From Streptomyces sp. NBC_00414 (GTDB lineage: Bacteria; Actinomycetota; Actinomycetes; Streptomycetales; Streptomycetaceae): a DNA stretch of 64,000 bases. Positions 51,117 to 60,208 of this stretch are shown one piece after another. The notes under the pieces were generated by a model. It did not search any database. It saw nothing but the letters and a program-made list of their open reading frames with translations, and was not told where the DNA came from. The first letter of the stretch is position 1. Each line of letters begins with the position of its first letter. Made by a program: the position numbers and the translations under genes. Location of the stretch: contig NZ_CP107935.1 in assembly GCF_036038375.1 (NCBI RefSeq), positions 9,796,001 to 9,860,000 of the forward strand, read 5' to 3'.

Positions 51117-52517
51117 ATGAACCTGCACCACTTGTTCGCCGACACAGGCGACCGGACCGTGCGCTACGCACTGTCCGGAGCCGGCGGCGGCTTCGCCCGG
51201 ACCCTGCTGGCCCAGACGCCCCGCATCCCCGCTCTGGTGCCCGCCGTTCTCTGCGACCGCGACGTACCGCGCCTGCACGCGATGCTCCTGGAACTCGGAT
51301 ACCGCGCCTCCGACCTGAGCGTCTGCGCGACCCCGGACGAGGTGGCCGCCGCCGCACAGGCGGGGAACATCGTCCTCGTCCCGGACGGCACCCTGTTGTC
51401 CGCCGCGCCGTGGGACATCCTGGTCGAAGCGACCGGCAGCCCCGCCGACGGCTACGCGATGGCACACGAGGCCCTCACCGGCGGCCGGCACGTCGCCATG
51501 GTCAGCAAGGAGGTCGACTCCGTAGCGGGCCTGCACCTCGCGGACCTCGCGCAGGACAACGGCGTCGTCTACACCACGGCGGACGGCGACCAGCCCGCCA
51601 ACCTCATCGGCCTGGTGACCTGGGCCCAGTTCCTCGGCCTCGACATCGTTGCCATCGGCAAGTCCAGCGAGTACGACCTCGTCCTCGACCCCGACAAGGG
51701 CACGGTCACCCAGCTCGACACCACCGTCCCCGCCCCGCAACTCGCCGCGCTGCTTTCCCTCGGCGACGACGTGCCCGCCACCCTCGCCGCCCGCGCGGCG
51801 GCCGTGTCGGCACTGCCGGTCGGCGCCACCGCCGACTACTGCGAGATGGCCGTCGTCGCCACCAGCACCGGCTTCCGCCCCGACGTCGAGCGCCTGCACT
51901 ACCCGGTCGCCCGCATCGCCGAACTCGCCGACGTCTACGCGCTGCGCGAGGACGGCGGGCTGCTCCACCGCGCCGGAGCGGTCGACGTGTTCAGCGCACT
52001 GCGGCTCCCGGACGAAGCGTCCTTCGCCGGTGGCGTGTTCGTCGTCGTCCGCACCGGCGACCAGGTCACCTGGGAGACCCTGCGGGGCAAGGGCCACGTC
52101 GTCAGCCGCGACGGCCGCTACGCCGCGATCTACCTGCCGTACCACCTCATGGGCGTCGAGACGCCGGTCTCGCTGCTCTCCGCGGTCCTGCACCTCCGCC
52201 CCTCCGGGGGCACCGACCCGCGCGCCCACGCAGCGCTGGCGGGCCGCGCGCAGCAGGACCTGCCCGCCGGGACCGTCCTTGCGATGGGCGGCCACCACCA
52301 CGACGTGACCGACGTCCAGGCCGTACTGCTGCGCGACGAGGACACACCCGCCGACGTCGCCCCGCTCTACCTCGCCGCCCACTGCACACTTGCCCGCCCG
52401 GTCGCCGCCGGTGGACTCATCCGGCTGGCCGACCTCGCCGACGCCGACGAGAACCTGCTGAAGGCCTGGACCCTGGGCCGCGCCTCCCGCGCCACTTCCC
52501 CCGAAAAGGTCGGCTGA
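51117..52517 (+). CDS. NAD(P)-dependent oxidoreductase, homoserine-dehydrogenase-like with SAF domain
   Basis: A 466-residue protein. An N-terminal Rossmann domain (YALSGAGGGFARTLL; later DILVEATGSP and HVAMVSKEVD, as in homoserine dehydrogenases) is joined to a C-terminal part with DLPAGTVLAMGGHHHDV, typical of SAF domains. It would oxidise a hydroxyl group of a four-carbon acid sugar or alcohol. Known threonate/erythronate pathways use different dehydrogenase families, so this may be the non-homologous first enzyme. ATG 51117 follows AGGAGGGG. Its stop overlaps the GntP start by one base. Confidence 0.78.
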   Translation: MNLHHLFADTGDRTVRYALSGAGGGFARTLLAQTPRIPALVPAVLCDRDVPRLHAMLLELGYRASDLSVCATPDEVAAAAQAGNIVLVPDGTLLSAAPWDILVEATGSPADGYAMAHEALTGGRHVAMVSKEVDSVAGLHLADLAQDNGVVYTTADGDQPANLIGLVTWAQFLGLDIVAIGKSSEYDLVLDPDKGTVTQLDTTVPAPQLAALLSLGDDVPATLAARAAAVSALPVGATADYCEMAVVATSTGFRPDVERLHYPVARIAELADVYALREDGGLLHRAGAVDVFSALRLPDEASFAGGVFVVVRTGDQVTWETLRGKGHVVSRDGRYAAIYLPYHLMGVETPVSLLSAVLHLRPSGGTDPRAHAALAGRAQQDLPAGTVLAMGGHHHDVTDVQAVLLRDEDTPADVAPLYLAAHCTLARPVAAGGLIRLADLADADENLLKAWTLGRASRATSPEKVG

Positions 52518-53875
52518 TGGACACGGACATCCAGCATCTGCTGCTCGGCGTGGCCGCCGTCGCCGTCCTGATCGTGCTGATCACCAAGGCCAAGCTGCAC
52601 CCCTTCCTGGCGCTGAGCATCTCCGCGCTGGGCCTCGGGCTCGCCGCCGGGATCGGCCCCGGCAAGACCGTCGAGTTCTTCCAGACCGGCTTCGGCGACG
52701 CCCTCAAGAGCACCGGCCCCACCATTGGCCTCGGCACCATCCTCGGCGGCATCCTGCTCGGCTCCGGCGGCGCCGACCGCATCGCCACCGTGTTCATCGG
52801 CGCACGGCCGGTCAAGTGGATCCCCACCGCGATCACCGCGGCGGCCCTCCTCATCGGTATGCCGCACCTGTTCGACGTCAGCTTCGTGATGCTCGTACCC
52901 CTCGTGTACGCGGTCGCCAAGCGCACCGGCACCCACCTGCTCTACGTCGGACTGCCGATGGCGGCCGGGCTCTACATCTCGCACGGCCTGCTGCCCCCGC
53001 ACCCCTCGCCGACGCTCGCCGTCTCCGCCTACGGCGCCAACACCGGCCTGACCATCATGTACGGCCTCATCATCGGCATCCCGATCGCCGTCATCAGCGG
53101 CCCGCTGCTGACCAAGGTCGCGAGCCGCTGGTTCGGACCCGCCCCCGACCTCGACAAGGGGCCCGTCCCCGAGCCCGAGCCGCTGCCCGAGAACCAGCGG
53201 CGGCCCGCGTCCTTCACCCTGGCGCTGATCACGGTGCTGCTGCCGCCGGTCCTCATGCTGATCGGCACGGTCGGCACGTCCCACACGGCCGAGGGCACCT
53301 TGCCGTACGCGTTCTTCGAGGCCTGCGACTCCTCCGTGCTGTCCCTGCTGGCCGCCGTCGTGTTCGCCTTCTTCGCCCTGGGCGTCCGCTCCGGCTTCGG
53401 CCTCGGACAACTCCAGAAGATGGCGGGCAAGGGACTCGGACCGGTCGGGGGCATCGTCCTGATCCTCGGCGCCGGCGGCGGCCTCAAGGCGATGCTGACC
53501 GCCACCGGCATCGACAAGCTCATCTCGGACTACGCCGTGGACTGGTCGATACCCCCGCTGCTCCTCGCCTGGCTCGTCGCCGCGCTGCTGCGGATCTGCC
53601 TCGGCTCGGCGACGGTCGCGACCGCCGCGGCCACCGGCATCGTCGCGCCGCTGCTCGGCGCCTACCCGGGACTGTCTCCCGAACTGATGGTGCTGGCCAG
53701 CGCCTCCGGTGCCGTCATGCTGTCCCATGTGAACGACTCGGGTTTCTGGCTGTTCAAGGAGTACTTCCAGCTCTCGGTGTCCCAGACCTTCCGGACCTGG
53801 ACACTGATGCTCTCCCTGCAGTCACTGCTCAGCCTGGGTGGAGTATTGCTCCTGAGCACGTTCGTCGGCAGCTGA
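52517..53875 (+). CDS. GntP family permease (gluconate/acid sugar:H+ symporter)
   Basis: A 452-residue membrane protein with about 12 hydrophobic segments. Family signs are TIGLGTILGGILLGSGGADRIA, GLPMAAGLYISHGLLPPHPSP, LILGAGGGLKAML and VMLSHVNDSGFWLFKEYF. GntP proteins import gluconate or related sugar acids. In this locus the substrate is probably a four-carbon aldonate. Translation is coupled to the oxidoreductase (TGATG). Confidence 0.93.
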   Translation: MDTDIQHLLLGVAAVAVLIVLITKAKLHPFLALSISALGLGLAAGIGPGKTVEFFQTGFGDALKSTGPTIGLGTILGGILLGSGGADRIATVFIGARPVKWIPTAITAAALLIGMPHLFDVSFVMLVPLVYAVAKRTGTHLLYVGLPMAAGLYISHGLLPPHPSPTLAVSAYGANTGLTIMYGLIIGIPIAVISGPLLTKVASRWFGPAPDLDKGPVPEPEPLPENQRRPASFTLALITVLLPPVLMLIGTVGTSHTAEGTLPYAFFEACDSSVLSLLAAVVFAFFALGVRSGFGLGQLQKMAGKGLGPVGGIVLILGAGGGLKAMLTATGIDKLISDYAVDWSIPPLLLAWLVAALLRICLGSATVATAAATGIVAPLLGAYPGLSPELMVLASASGAVMLSHVNDSGFWLFKEYFQLSVSQTFRTWTLMLSLQSLLSLGGVLLLSTFVGS

Positions 53876-53929
53876 CGTGACGAGCCGGTGAGACACGTCT
53901 TGGTGAGACAACAGGAAGGACCATCGACG

Positions 53930-54724
53930 ATGGCCGAGGACCGCTCCCTCCCGCTGATTCCCGACCAGCGGCGCGAGCAGTTGCTGAAGCATCTGCGCCG
54001 CGACGGAGTGCTCAGCGTCCAGCAGATCACCCAGCTCCTCGGTGTCTCGCACATGACCGTCCGCCGCGACATCGCCGAACTGGAGCGCCAGGGGCTGGTC
54101 TTCTCCGTACCGGGCGGCGCCCGGATCGCCAGCCACCTGCAGAGCGAACCCAGCCACCAGGCCAAGACGCTCATCGAGCAGCCCGAGAAACAGGCCATGG
54201 CCGCCGAGGCCGCGCGCCTGGTGGAGGACGGCATGACCGTCTACCTCGACGCGGGTACGACCCTGTCGGCCATGGTTCCGTTCCTCGTGGACCACACCGC
54301 CCTGACCGTCGTCACCAACGACTTCACCACCGTGGACCTGCTGATGGCCGCCGCTCCCCACCTCGACCTCATCCACGTCGGCGGGAAGGTGGAGTCCGCC
54401 AACCGGTCGAGCGTCGGCCGCCTCGCCGCCACCGTCCTGCGGCAACTCGCCCTGGACATGGCCTTCATCAGCACCAGTTCATGGGACCTCCTGCGCGGGG
54501 TGACCACCCCCTCCGATCTCAAGGTGGAGGTCAAACAGACCGCCATGGAGTGCACGGGCACGTCCGTACTCGTCGCGGGATCCTCGAAGTACGGCACCTT
54601 CGGCAAATACCGGGTGGCCGCCCTCGGCGCGTTCGACACGGTCATCACCGACAGCGCGCTGGCCGACGCGGCGGCCGAAGGCGTACGAGCCTCCGGAACC
54701 GAACTGCATCTGGTCAACCCCTAG
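53930..54724 (+). CDS. DeoR/GlpR family transcriptional regulator
   Basis: A 264-residue regulator. The winged helix is RREQLLKHLRRDGVLSVQQITQLLGVSHMTVRRDIAELERQG. The sugar-phosphate-binding DeoRC domain has the YLDAGTT and VVTNDF motifs and a C-terminal FDTVITDSAL. The start is ATG 53930, nine bases after GGAAGGA; 14 extra codons upstream look like leader. It probably represses the two arms of the acid-sugar locus, with a phosphorylated intermediate as inducer. Confidence 0.92.
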   Translation: MAEDRSLPLIPDQRREQLLKHLRRDGVLSVQQITQLLGVSHMTVRRDIAELERQGLVFSVPGGARIASHLQSEPSHQAKTLIEQPEKQAMAAEAARLVEDGMTVYLDAGTTLSAMVPFLVDHTALTVVTNDFTTVDLLMAAAPHLDLIHVGGKVESANRSSVGRLAATVLRQLALDMAFISTSSWDLLRGVTTPSDLKVEVKQTAMECTGTSVLVAGSSKYGTFGKYRVAALGAFDTVITDSALADAAAEGVRASGTELHLVNP

Positions 54725-54739
54725 CGGACTCAGGGCGGT

Positions 54740-55654
54740 TCACGCGGCGGGCCGGGAGAGCAGGTCGACCAGTTCGGCGCCCCGGCCGGTCAGCCGCTGG
54801 CGCACCTCCCGGCCGTACCGCTCCCGCTGCAACAGGCCCGCTGCCTTCAACTGCTCGCAGTGGTACGTGATGGTGCTTGCGCCCACGTGGAGGAGCCCGG
54901 CGAGTTCACTGACCGTCGCGGGCGGCTGCACCGAGCGGAGCACGCCTGCCCTGACCGGTCCCAGCAGCTGGACGAGGCCGTCCTCGCGCGGTGCCCTCGC
55001 GGTCGGCGAACCCAGACGCCCCACGCCCGGCACGGGGTAGCTGAACCAGACCACGTCGTCCTGGTCGAGGCTGTAGAGGGAGGGGGCGGTGCCGGAGACC
55101 ACGGGGATCAGAACCAGTCGCCGGCCACCGAGTTCGAAACGCTCCCTCCCGCACGGCGGCAGCGCCAGCGTCCCGTCCGCGTAACTCACCCTCGGGCTCA
55201 GACCGGTCAGCACCCCGTCGAGGTTGCGGCTCACCACCGCGGAACCCACCCGCTCGGTCTCCTTGCCCAGCAGGGCGTCGGCCCGCACCCAGAGAGGCTC
55301 GAGCTGCCGCCAGGCCGCGTGCACCACGTCGCCGGTCAGCGCCAGAAGATCGGGTATCCAGCCACGGCCCGGCGCGAACAGCGGACGCAGGGTGTCCGCC
55401 GAGGCCGGCAGGGCGGAGTCGACCGCGTCCCGCCACCGCCTCGGCACGCCCTGCCGCGCGCCGCCCAGCACCTCGTTCAGCACGGGGAACAGAGAGGCGC
55501 CGGGGGCCCGGCCCAACTCGACGCGCACCTCGTCCAAGGGGCCGAGAAAGAGACGACTGTCGGTCAACGAGACAACCCCCTGCGGAACGACCGTCCTGCC
55601 GGACCGTCTCCAACCCCTGCTGAGAAACCCCTGCTGAGACCGACGCTCCGGCAC
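54740..55654 (-). CDS. ArsR-like winged-helix transcriptional regulator
   Basis: A 304-residue protein. The C-terminal 80 residues are an ArsR/winged-helix domain (VQPPATVSELAGLLHVGASTITYHCEQLKAAGLLQRERYGREVRQRLT). The first 220 residues resemble the N-terminal sensor domain often found before such helices in actinobacteria, of unknown ligand. Start: GTG 55654 with GGAGG five bases upstream; the Met/Ser-rich leader is short. The next upstream gene on this strand is a methyltransferase. Confidence 0.83.
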   Translation of the reverse strand: MPERRSQQGFLSRGWRRSGRTVVPQGVVSLTDSRLFLGPLDEVRVELGRAPGASLFPVLNEVLGGARQGVPRRWRDAVDSALPASADTLRPLFAPGRGWIPDLLALTGDVVHAAWRQLEPLWVRADALLGKETERVGSAVVSRNLDGVLTGLSPRVSYADGTLALPPCGRERFELGGRRLVLIPVVSGTAPSLYSLDQDDVVWFSYPVPGVGRLGSPTARAPREDGLVQLLGPVRAGVLRSVQPPATVSELAGLLHVGASTITYHCEQLKAAGLLQRERYGREVRQRLTGRGAELVDLLSRPAA

Positions 55655-55794
55655 CGGTTCCTCCCGACGCCACGAAGGGCCCGGGAAAAGCCGTCGGCAG
55701 GTACTGTGCGCGCAAGGCTAGTGAGGACCCCGGTCGCACCGGCCCTGACATGTGTCAGGGGTCGCACGAGTGAGCCCGGACGACAGCCGAACGC

Positions 55795-56538
55795 CTATCG
55801 CGACGGGGGGACCCGGTAGACGGAGACGTGGGAACGCGACTCGGCGGTGAACGCCGTGCCGTCCCAGTCCGCGTGCCTGGATTCCGGTTCGAAACCCGCG
55901 AGTTGGGCCATGAGGTCGAGTTCGGCCGGCCAGATGTAGCGGTGCGGGCTGCGGAACAGCTGTGCCTGCTCGGTCCCGTCGAACCGGAAGTGGTGCGACA
56001 CGACCTGCTGGTGCAGGACGTCGTAGGTGTCCAGGCCGATGTAGTCGGGATCGGACTGCCAGACCGTGGCAGTCCGGCCCGGCGGAAGACTGCGCAGCTC
56101 GGGTACCCAGAGCTCGATCACGAACCGGCCACCAGGTGTGAGATGGCGGGCGGCGTTGCGGAAACACTCGACCTGCTCGGCCTGTGTGAGGAGGTTGGAG
56201 ATCGTGTTGTAGACGAGGTAGACCAGGCTGTACTCCCCGGGGGCGACGGCCGTCGCCATGTCGCCGACGACGACGGGGATCGTCGTTTCGTCGGCCTTGG
56301 CGCGCAATTGCTCCACCATCGGCAGTGACAGCTCGATGCCGGTGACGGGGACGCCTCGCCCGGCGAGCGGAACGGCCACCCGGCCGGTCCCGATGGCGAA
56401 CTCAAGAGCCGCTCCGTCCCCCGCGAGTTGTGCGAGGCGGTCCACGGTCGGGCCGAGCGTCTCGGGTGCGAACATGCCGGTGCCGGGTGTGTCGTACCGC
56501 CGGGCGGTGTCGGTGTCCCAGATCTTCTGCGGATGCAT
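55795..56538 (-). CDS. Class I SAM-dependent methyltransferase
   Basis: A 247-residue methyltransferase with motif I LEFAIGTGRVAVPLAGRG and the following acidic strand end GIELSLPM. Later blocks YSLVYLVYNTISNLLTQ and FRNAARHLTPGGRFVIE fit the family. The substrate is unknown. The N-terminal KIWDTDTARRYDTPGTGMFAPE segment is common in small-molecule methyltransferases of actinobacteria. It is divergent from the flavin monooxygenase gene by 174 bases. Confidence 0.87.
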   Translation of the reverse strand: MHPQKIWDTDTARRYDTPGTGMFAPETLGPTVDRLAQLAGDGAALEFAIGTGRVAVPLAGRGVPVTGIELSLPMVEQLRAKADETTIPVVVGDMATAVAPGEYSLVYLVYNTISNLLTQAEQVECFRNAARHLTPGGRFVIELWVPELRSLPPGRTATVWQSDPDYIGLDTYDVLHQQVVSHHFRFDGTEQAQLFRSPHRYIWPAELDLMAQLAGFEPESRHADWDGTAFTAESRSHVSVYRVPPSR

Positions 56539-56712
56539 TCCGTCAACGCTCGCCGTCCGTCCAGGCGTTGTCCAACGAATAAGCGCATCCAGGTACGAGG
56601 TCCGCTGGGAGGCTCGTCTTCCCTGCGCGGCGCCCTCTATGACAGACAGTCAGTCGGCGGTTCAATGGGATGTCGTCCCGTCGGTGCGAGTGGACCGAGG
56701 TGAGGTTGTGGC

Positions 56713-57900
56713 GTGAAGGCGATCGTCGTGGGAGCGGGCATCGGCGGACTGGCGGCGACACTGAGCCTGCGCCGTGCCGGCCATGAAGTGACGCTGGTCG
56801 AGCAGACACCGCGGTTCACCGAGATCGGGGCCGGTATCCAGCTCGCGCCCAACGCCACGCGCGTCCTGCGACGGCTGGACCTGCTGGACGAGGTCGCCGC
56901 GTACGCGTACCGCCCCTCCGAGGTGTACTTTCGCACCTGGTCCGACGGGACCGACGTCTGCCGCTACCGGCTGGGACGCGAGGTCGAGGATGAGTTCGGG
57001 GCGCCCTACCTGCTCCTTCACCGGGCCGATCTGCACCAGGCCCTCGCCGCCGCGGTGCCGTCCGGGTCGGTGCGCCTGGACACCACGGTCGTGGGAATCG
57101 ACCAGGACGACACGGCCGCCCATGTCACCACCGCGAGCGGCGAGCGCCTGGACGCGGACCTGGTCGTCGCGGCCGACGGGATACGGTCCGCGGTCCGCCA
57201 GTGGCTCTTCGGCGCGGACAAGGCGCTCTTCTCGAAGACCGCCGCCTACCGGGCGCTGCTCCCGGCCTGCGAGGTGGCCGATCTGGACCTGCCCGAACTC
57301 GCCGTCTGGATGGGACCGAGCCGCCACTTCGTCCACTACTGGGTACGGCGTGGGGAACTGCTCAACGTGGTGGCCGTGTGCACGGCGGACGAGACGGAGC
57401 GGACCCAGGAGTCGTGGACGGCGCGGGCCGAACCGGGCGAGCAGCTGGGCGAGTTCGAGGAATGGGACCCCCGGGTGCTCAGTGTTCTGGAACGCGCCGG
57501 TCAGGTGCTTCGCTACGGCATCCACACCAGAGCCCCGCTGGAGCGGTGGAACGTCGGACGAGTGACCCTGCTGGGTGACAGCGCCCACGCGATGGTGCCG
57601 TTCCTGGCCCAGGGCGCGGCCCAGGCGATCGTGGACGCGGCCGTCCTCGGCGACGTACTCAAGGACGCGACGACGGCCGATGTGCCCGACGCGCTCGACC
57701 GGTACGTACGCCGGCGGCTGGCGACCGCCACGAGCGTGCAGGCCGGGGCCGTGCGGGCGGGCGAGGAGTTCCACCTGCCGGACGGCCCCGAGGCCCGGGC
57801 CCGCGACGCCCGTATGGCGGCACACGCGGCGGAGAACAGGTTCATGCCTCAGTCGGCCGGGTGGGCGGACGACGCCCCCTCCTCCCGGTCAGAGGGATGA
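56713..57900 (+). CDS. FAD-dependent aromatic hydroxylase (salicylate/3-hydroxybenzoate hydroxylase type)
   Basis: A 395-residue class A flavoprotein monooxygenase. The FAD motif GAGIGG is at residues 7-12, the DG motif is VVAADGIRSAVRQW near 155-165, and the GD motif GDSAHAMVPFLAQGAAQAI is near 290. The family hydroxylates phenolic acids with NAD(P)H and oxygen. The start is GTG 56713. Its 3' end overlaps the convergent esterase gene by 12 bases. Its place next to the quercetinase operon suggests it acts on a phenolic breakdown product, but it is on the opposite strand and separately transcribed. Confidence 0.88.
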   Translation: MKAIVVGAGIGGLAATLSLRRAGHEVTLVEQTPRFTEIGAGIQLAPNATRVLRRLDLLDEVAAYAYRPSEVYFRTWSDGTDVCRYRLGREVEDEFGAPYLLLHRADLHQALAAAVPSGSVRLDTTVVGIDQDDTAAHVTTASGERLDADLVVAADGIRSAVRQWLFGADKALFSKTAAYRALLPACEVADLDLPELAVWMGPSRHFVHYWVRRGELLNVVAVCTADETERTQESWTARAEPGEQLGEFEEWDPRVLSVLERAGQVLRYGIHTRAPLERWNVGRVTLLGDSAHAMVPFLAQGAAQAIVDAAVLGDVLKDATTADVPDALDRYVRRRLATATSVQAGAVRAGEEFHLPDGPEARARDARMAAHAAENRFMPQSAGWADDAPSSRSEG

Positions 57901-58791
57901 ACGGGCGGTGCGTTCCCGGCTGAATTCGAGGGAGAGGGCGAAGCACCGCTCCACCTCGGCGTCGGGGAGGCCGTACCAGAGGTGGTCGGCTCCGTCGATC
58001 AGCCGCAGGTCGGCGGGTGTTCCGGCATCCCGCAGCGCGGCGGCCAGCCGTACGCCCTGGTCGCTGGGGACGATGTGGTCCCGCGTGCCGTGCAGGATCA
58101 GGAAGGGCGGCGCGTCGGCGCCGGCATGATGGACGGGGCTGGCGTCGCGGGTGCGGTCGGGCATGTCGGCGGGAGCGCCTCCGACCATCATCGCCTCGAA
58201 GGTGTGCCCGTCGGCGGGGTCCTCGGCGAGTGCGACGAGGTCGGTGGGCGCGTACCAGGTGACGCAGCCGGTCATGGGCGGCACTGAAGGGTTGCGACGG
58301 GGCGAGGTGAGCGCGAGCAGAGCGGCCAGGTGGCCGCCCGCGGACTCGCCCCAGACGACGGTTCGGGCCGTGTCCAGGCCGAGTTCACCTGATCGCGCGT
58401 GCAGCCAGGCCGACGCGGCGGAGAGGTCGTCGACCTGGGTCGGGTGCACGGCTTCGCCGCTGAGCCGGTAGCCGGGGCAGGCGACCGCGAACCCGGCCTG
58501 CGCCAGGCGGGCGAAGGGGCCGGGCTGCCAGGAGCGGAACGCCGGGCCCGGATCGTCGCGCAGCCCGGTGCGCCAGGCGCCCCCGTGGACGAAGACGATG
58601 ACCGGAAGGGGCCCCGTCGGATTCTCGGGGAGCCACAGGTCCAGTTCCAGGGGCCGGTGGCCGTCGGGCACCAGGTAGGGGACGCCGCGCAGCAGCCGTA
58701 CGCCGGGAGCGGGCCGGGCCGCGGGTGGCAGGGGCAGCCGGATCGGGTCGGCGGGTGCGAGGAGCGCGGCGAGGTCGGGCGCCAGGGGCAT
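57889..58791 (-). CDS. Alpha/beta hydrolase of the HSL/esterase type
   Basis: A 300-residue esterase. The oxyanion-hole motif is VHGGAWRTG, the nucleophile Ser150 is in GESAGGH, the acidic residue is in LHGTRDHIVP and the His in DGADHLWYG. The family cleaves carboxyl esters of varied acids. As the last gene of the quercetinase operon it is a good candidate for hydrolysing the depside that quercetinase makes. It lies 34 bases downstream of the amidohydrolase gene. Confidence 0.88.
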   Translation of the reverse strand: MPLAPDLAALLAPADPIRLPLPPAARPAPGVRLLRGVPYLVPDGHRPLELDLWLPENPTGPLPVIVFVHGGAWRTGLRDDPGPAFRSWQPGPFARLAQAGFAVACPGYRLSGEAVHPTQVDDLSAASAWLHARSGELGLDTARTVVWGESAGGHLAALLALTSPRRNPSVPPMTGCVTWYAPTDLVALAEDPADGHTFEAMMVGGAPADMPDRTRDASPVHHAGADAPPFLILHGTRDHIVPSDQGVRLAAALRDAGTPADLRLIDGADHLWYGLPDAEVERCFALSLEFSRERTARSSL

Positions 58792-58825
58792 GGATCACTC
58801 CGGAGTACGGAGCCGGGGCGGCGGC

Positions 58826-59794
58826 TCAGTGGGCGAGACGGGGCAGCAGACGGTGTGCGTTGTCGGTGGTCAGGGAGCGCCAGGTGGCGCCCTCGACCGG
58901 GACCGGGGCCGCGTCGACCGAGGCGACGTGGGCTTCGGCGGCGGCCGGCGGGGTCCAGCAGTAGTCGCTCCCGTACAGCAGCCGGTCGGGGCCGACCAGG
59001 CTCAGGAGCGCGGGGACCTGGCGGGGGAAGGGGGTGCCGGCGAGGTCGTAGTGCAGGCGGCGCAGTTGTGCGAGGGCGTCGGGAGCACCCCGGTCGTCGG
59101 GCATGAACAGCCTCATGAAGCCGTTGACGCGGTCGGCGAGCACGGGCAGGGCGCCACCGCAGTGGGGAACGACGACCTTCAGGTCGGGGTGGCGTTCGAG
59201 AGTGCCCGCGAACAGCAGGTCCGTGACGGTCCGCGCGGTGTCGAAGATGAACTCCACCATGGGGCGCGGCCGTTCGAGCGCGGACTGCTGCCAGCACACG
59301 GGGGAGGTGGGGTGGAGGAAGACCACGGCGTCGCGGCGCGCGAGTTCCGCGAAGACCGGCTCCAGCCTCGCGTCACCGAGGTAGACGCCATGGGTGTTGG
59401 TCTCCAGGACCACACCGTCGGCCCCGAGGGTGTCGAAGGCGTACGCGATCTCGTCGAGGGCGCCGTCGACGTCGGGCAGCGGCAGCGAGGCGAACAGGCC
59501 GAACCGGCCCGGGTGTTCGCGAACCACCTGGGCGCTCTCCTCGTTGACCTCGCGCGCCAGCCGCCCGGCCTCGGCATCGTCTCCGAAGTGCACGCCGGGG
59601 GAGGAGAGCGACAGCATCGCGGTGCCGATGCCACAGCGGTCCATCAGGTCAAGGTGTGCGGCGGGGGACCAGGTGGGCCAGCCAGGCATGCCGTCGGGCA
59701 GTTCGTGCCCGGCTGCCCTGGCCTGACGGACGTAGGACTCGGTGACGAAGTGGGCGTGCACATCGATGAGTCGGGGAGCTTCAGTGGCTGTCAT
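58826..59794 (-). CDS. Amidohydrolase-fold protein, ACMSD-like decarboxylase family
   Basis: A 322-residue TIM-barrel metal enzyme. The first metal ligands are His13 and His15 in DVHAHF, further ligands are expected in FLHPTSP and VVPHCGG, and the final Asp is in YGSDYCW. Members decarboxylate aromatic acids (ACMS, gamma-resorcylate, 6-methylsalicylate) without cofactor. In this operon it could decarboxylate 2,4,6-trihydroxybenzoate. Start: ATG 59794, seven bases after AGGAG; the start overlaps the upstream XapX gene by 14 bases. Confidence 0.85.
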   Translation of the reverse strand: MTATEAPRLIDVHAHFVTESYVRQARAAGHELPDGMPGWPTWSPAAHLDLMDRCGIGTAMLSLSSPGVHFGDDAEAGRLAREVNEESAQVVREHPGRFGLFASLPLPDVDGALDEIAYAFDTLGADGVVLETNTHGVYLGDARLEPVFAELARRDAVVFLHPTSPVCWQQSALERPRPMVEFIFDTARTVTDLLFAGTLERHPDLKVVVPHCGGALPVLADRVNGFMRLFMPDDRGAPDALAQLRRLHYDLAGTPFPRQVPALLSLVGPDRLLYGSDYCWTPPAAAEAHVASVDAAPVPVEGATWRSLTTDNAHRLLPRLAH

Positions 59795-60056
59795 GGGTGG
59801 ACTCCTGGAAGGTGGCCGGGCCGGGACCGCCGGCCTCGGGTGACACCGGACGGCGCCGGGCGGCACGGCTGCAGATCGCGGTGACGGTCCGCTCGCCCGC
59901 GACGATGCCCGCCAGCCCGGTGAGACCGATGAGCGGGGGCGCGGGGGAGGGGACCGACAGGCACCAGTAGACGGCGCCCATGAACAGTCCCGCGACGAAG
60001 GCCAGCACCGCGTGTTGGGTGAAACGGCCGGCTCGGGCGGTCCTCGGGGCGGTCAC
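59781..60056 (-). CDS. XapX domain membrane protein (first copy)
   Basis: A 91-residue small membrane protein. Two hydrophobic helices flank the XapX hallmark SVPSPAPPLIGLTGLAGIVAGE. A basic and Pro-rich tail of about 35 residues follows. The role of XapX proteins is unknown. Start GTG 60056 overlaps the stop of the second XapX gene (GTGA). Confidence 0.85.
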   Translation of the reverse strand: MTAPRTARAGRFTQHAVLAFVAGLFMGAVYWCLSVPSPAPPLIGLTGLAGIVAGERTVTAICSRAARRRPVSPEAGGPGPATFQESTHDSH

Positions 60057-60208
60057 AGCGCCGCCAGGACGGCTTGGCCGAGCAGCATGCCCAGCAGACC
60101 GAACAGTGCGATCGGCGGCGGCGCGGGAGACTTGACCCGCATCATCGCGTAGAGAGCCCCGACGAGCAGTCCGGCCGCCAGCGCCTTGAAATAGGGCATG
60201 CCGCTCAT
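60053..60208 (-). CDS. XapX domain membrane protein (second copy, 51 residues)
   Basis: A 51-residue protein with the same hallmark: KALAAGLLVGALYAMM, then VKSPAPPPIALFGLLGMLLG. It has two short helices and almost no tail. It starts at ATG 60208, overlapping the quercetinase stop by four bases, and its stop overlaps the next XapX start. The two copies share the SPAPP core but differ in the tail, which suggests a heteromeric pair rather than redundant duplicates. Confidence 0.85.
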   Translation of the reverse strand: MSGMPYFKALAAGLLVGALYAMMRVKSPAPPPIALFGLLGMLLGQAVLAAL

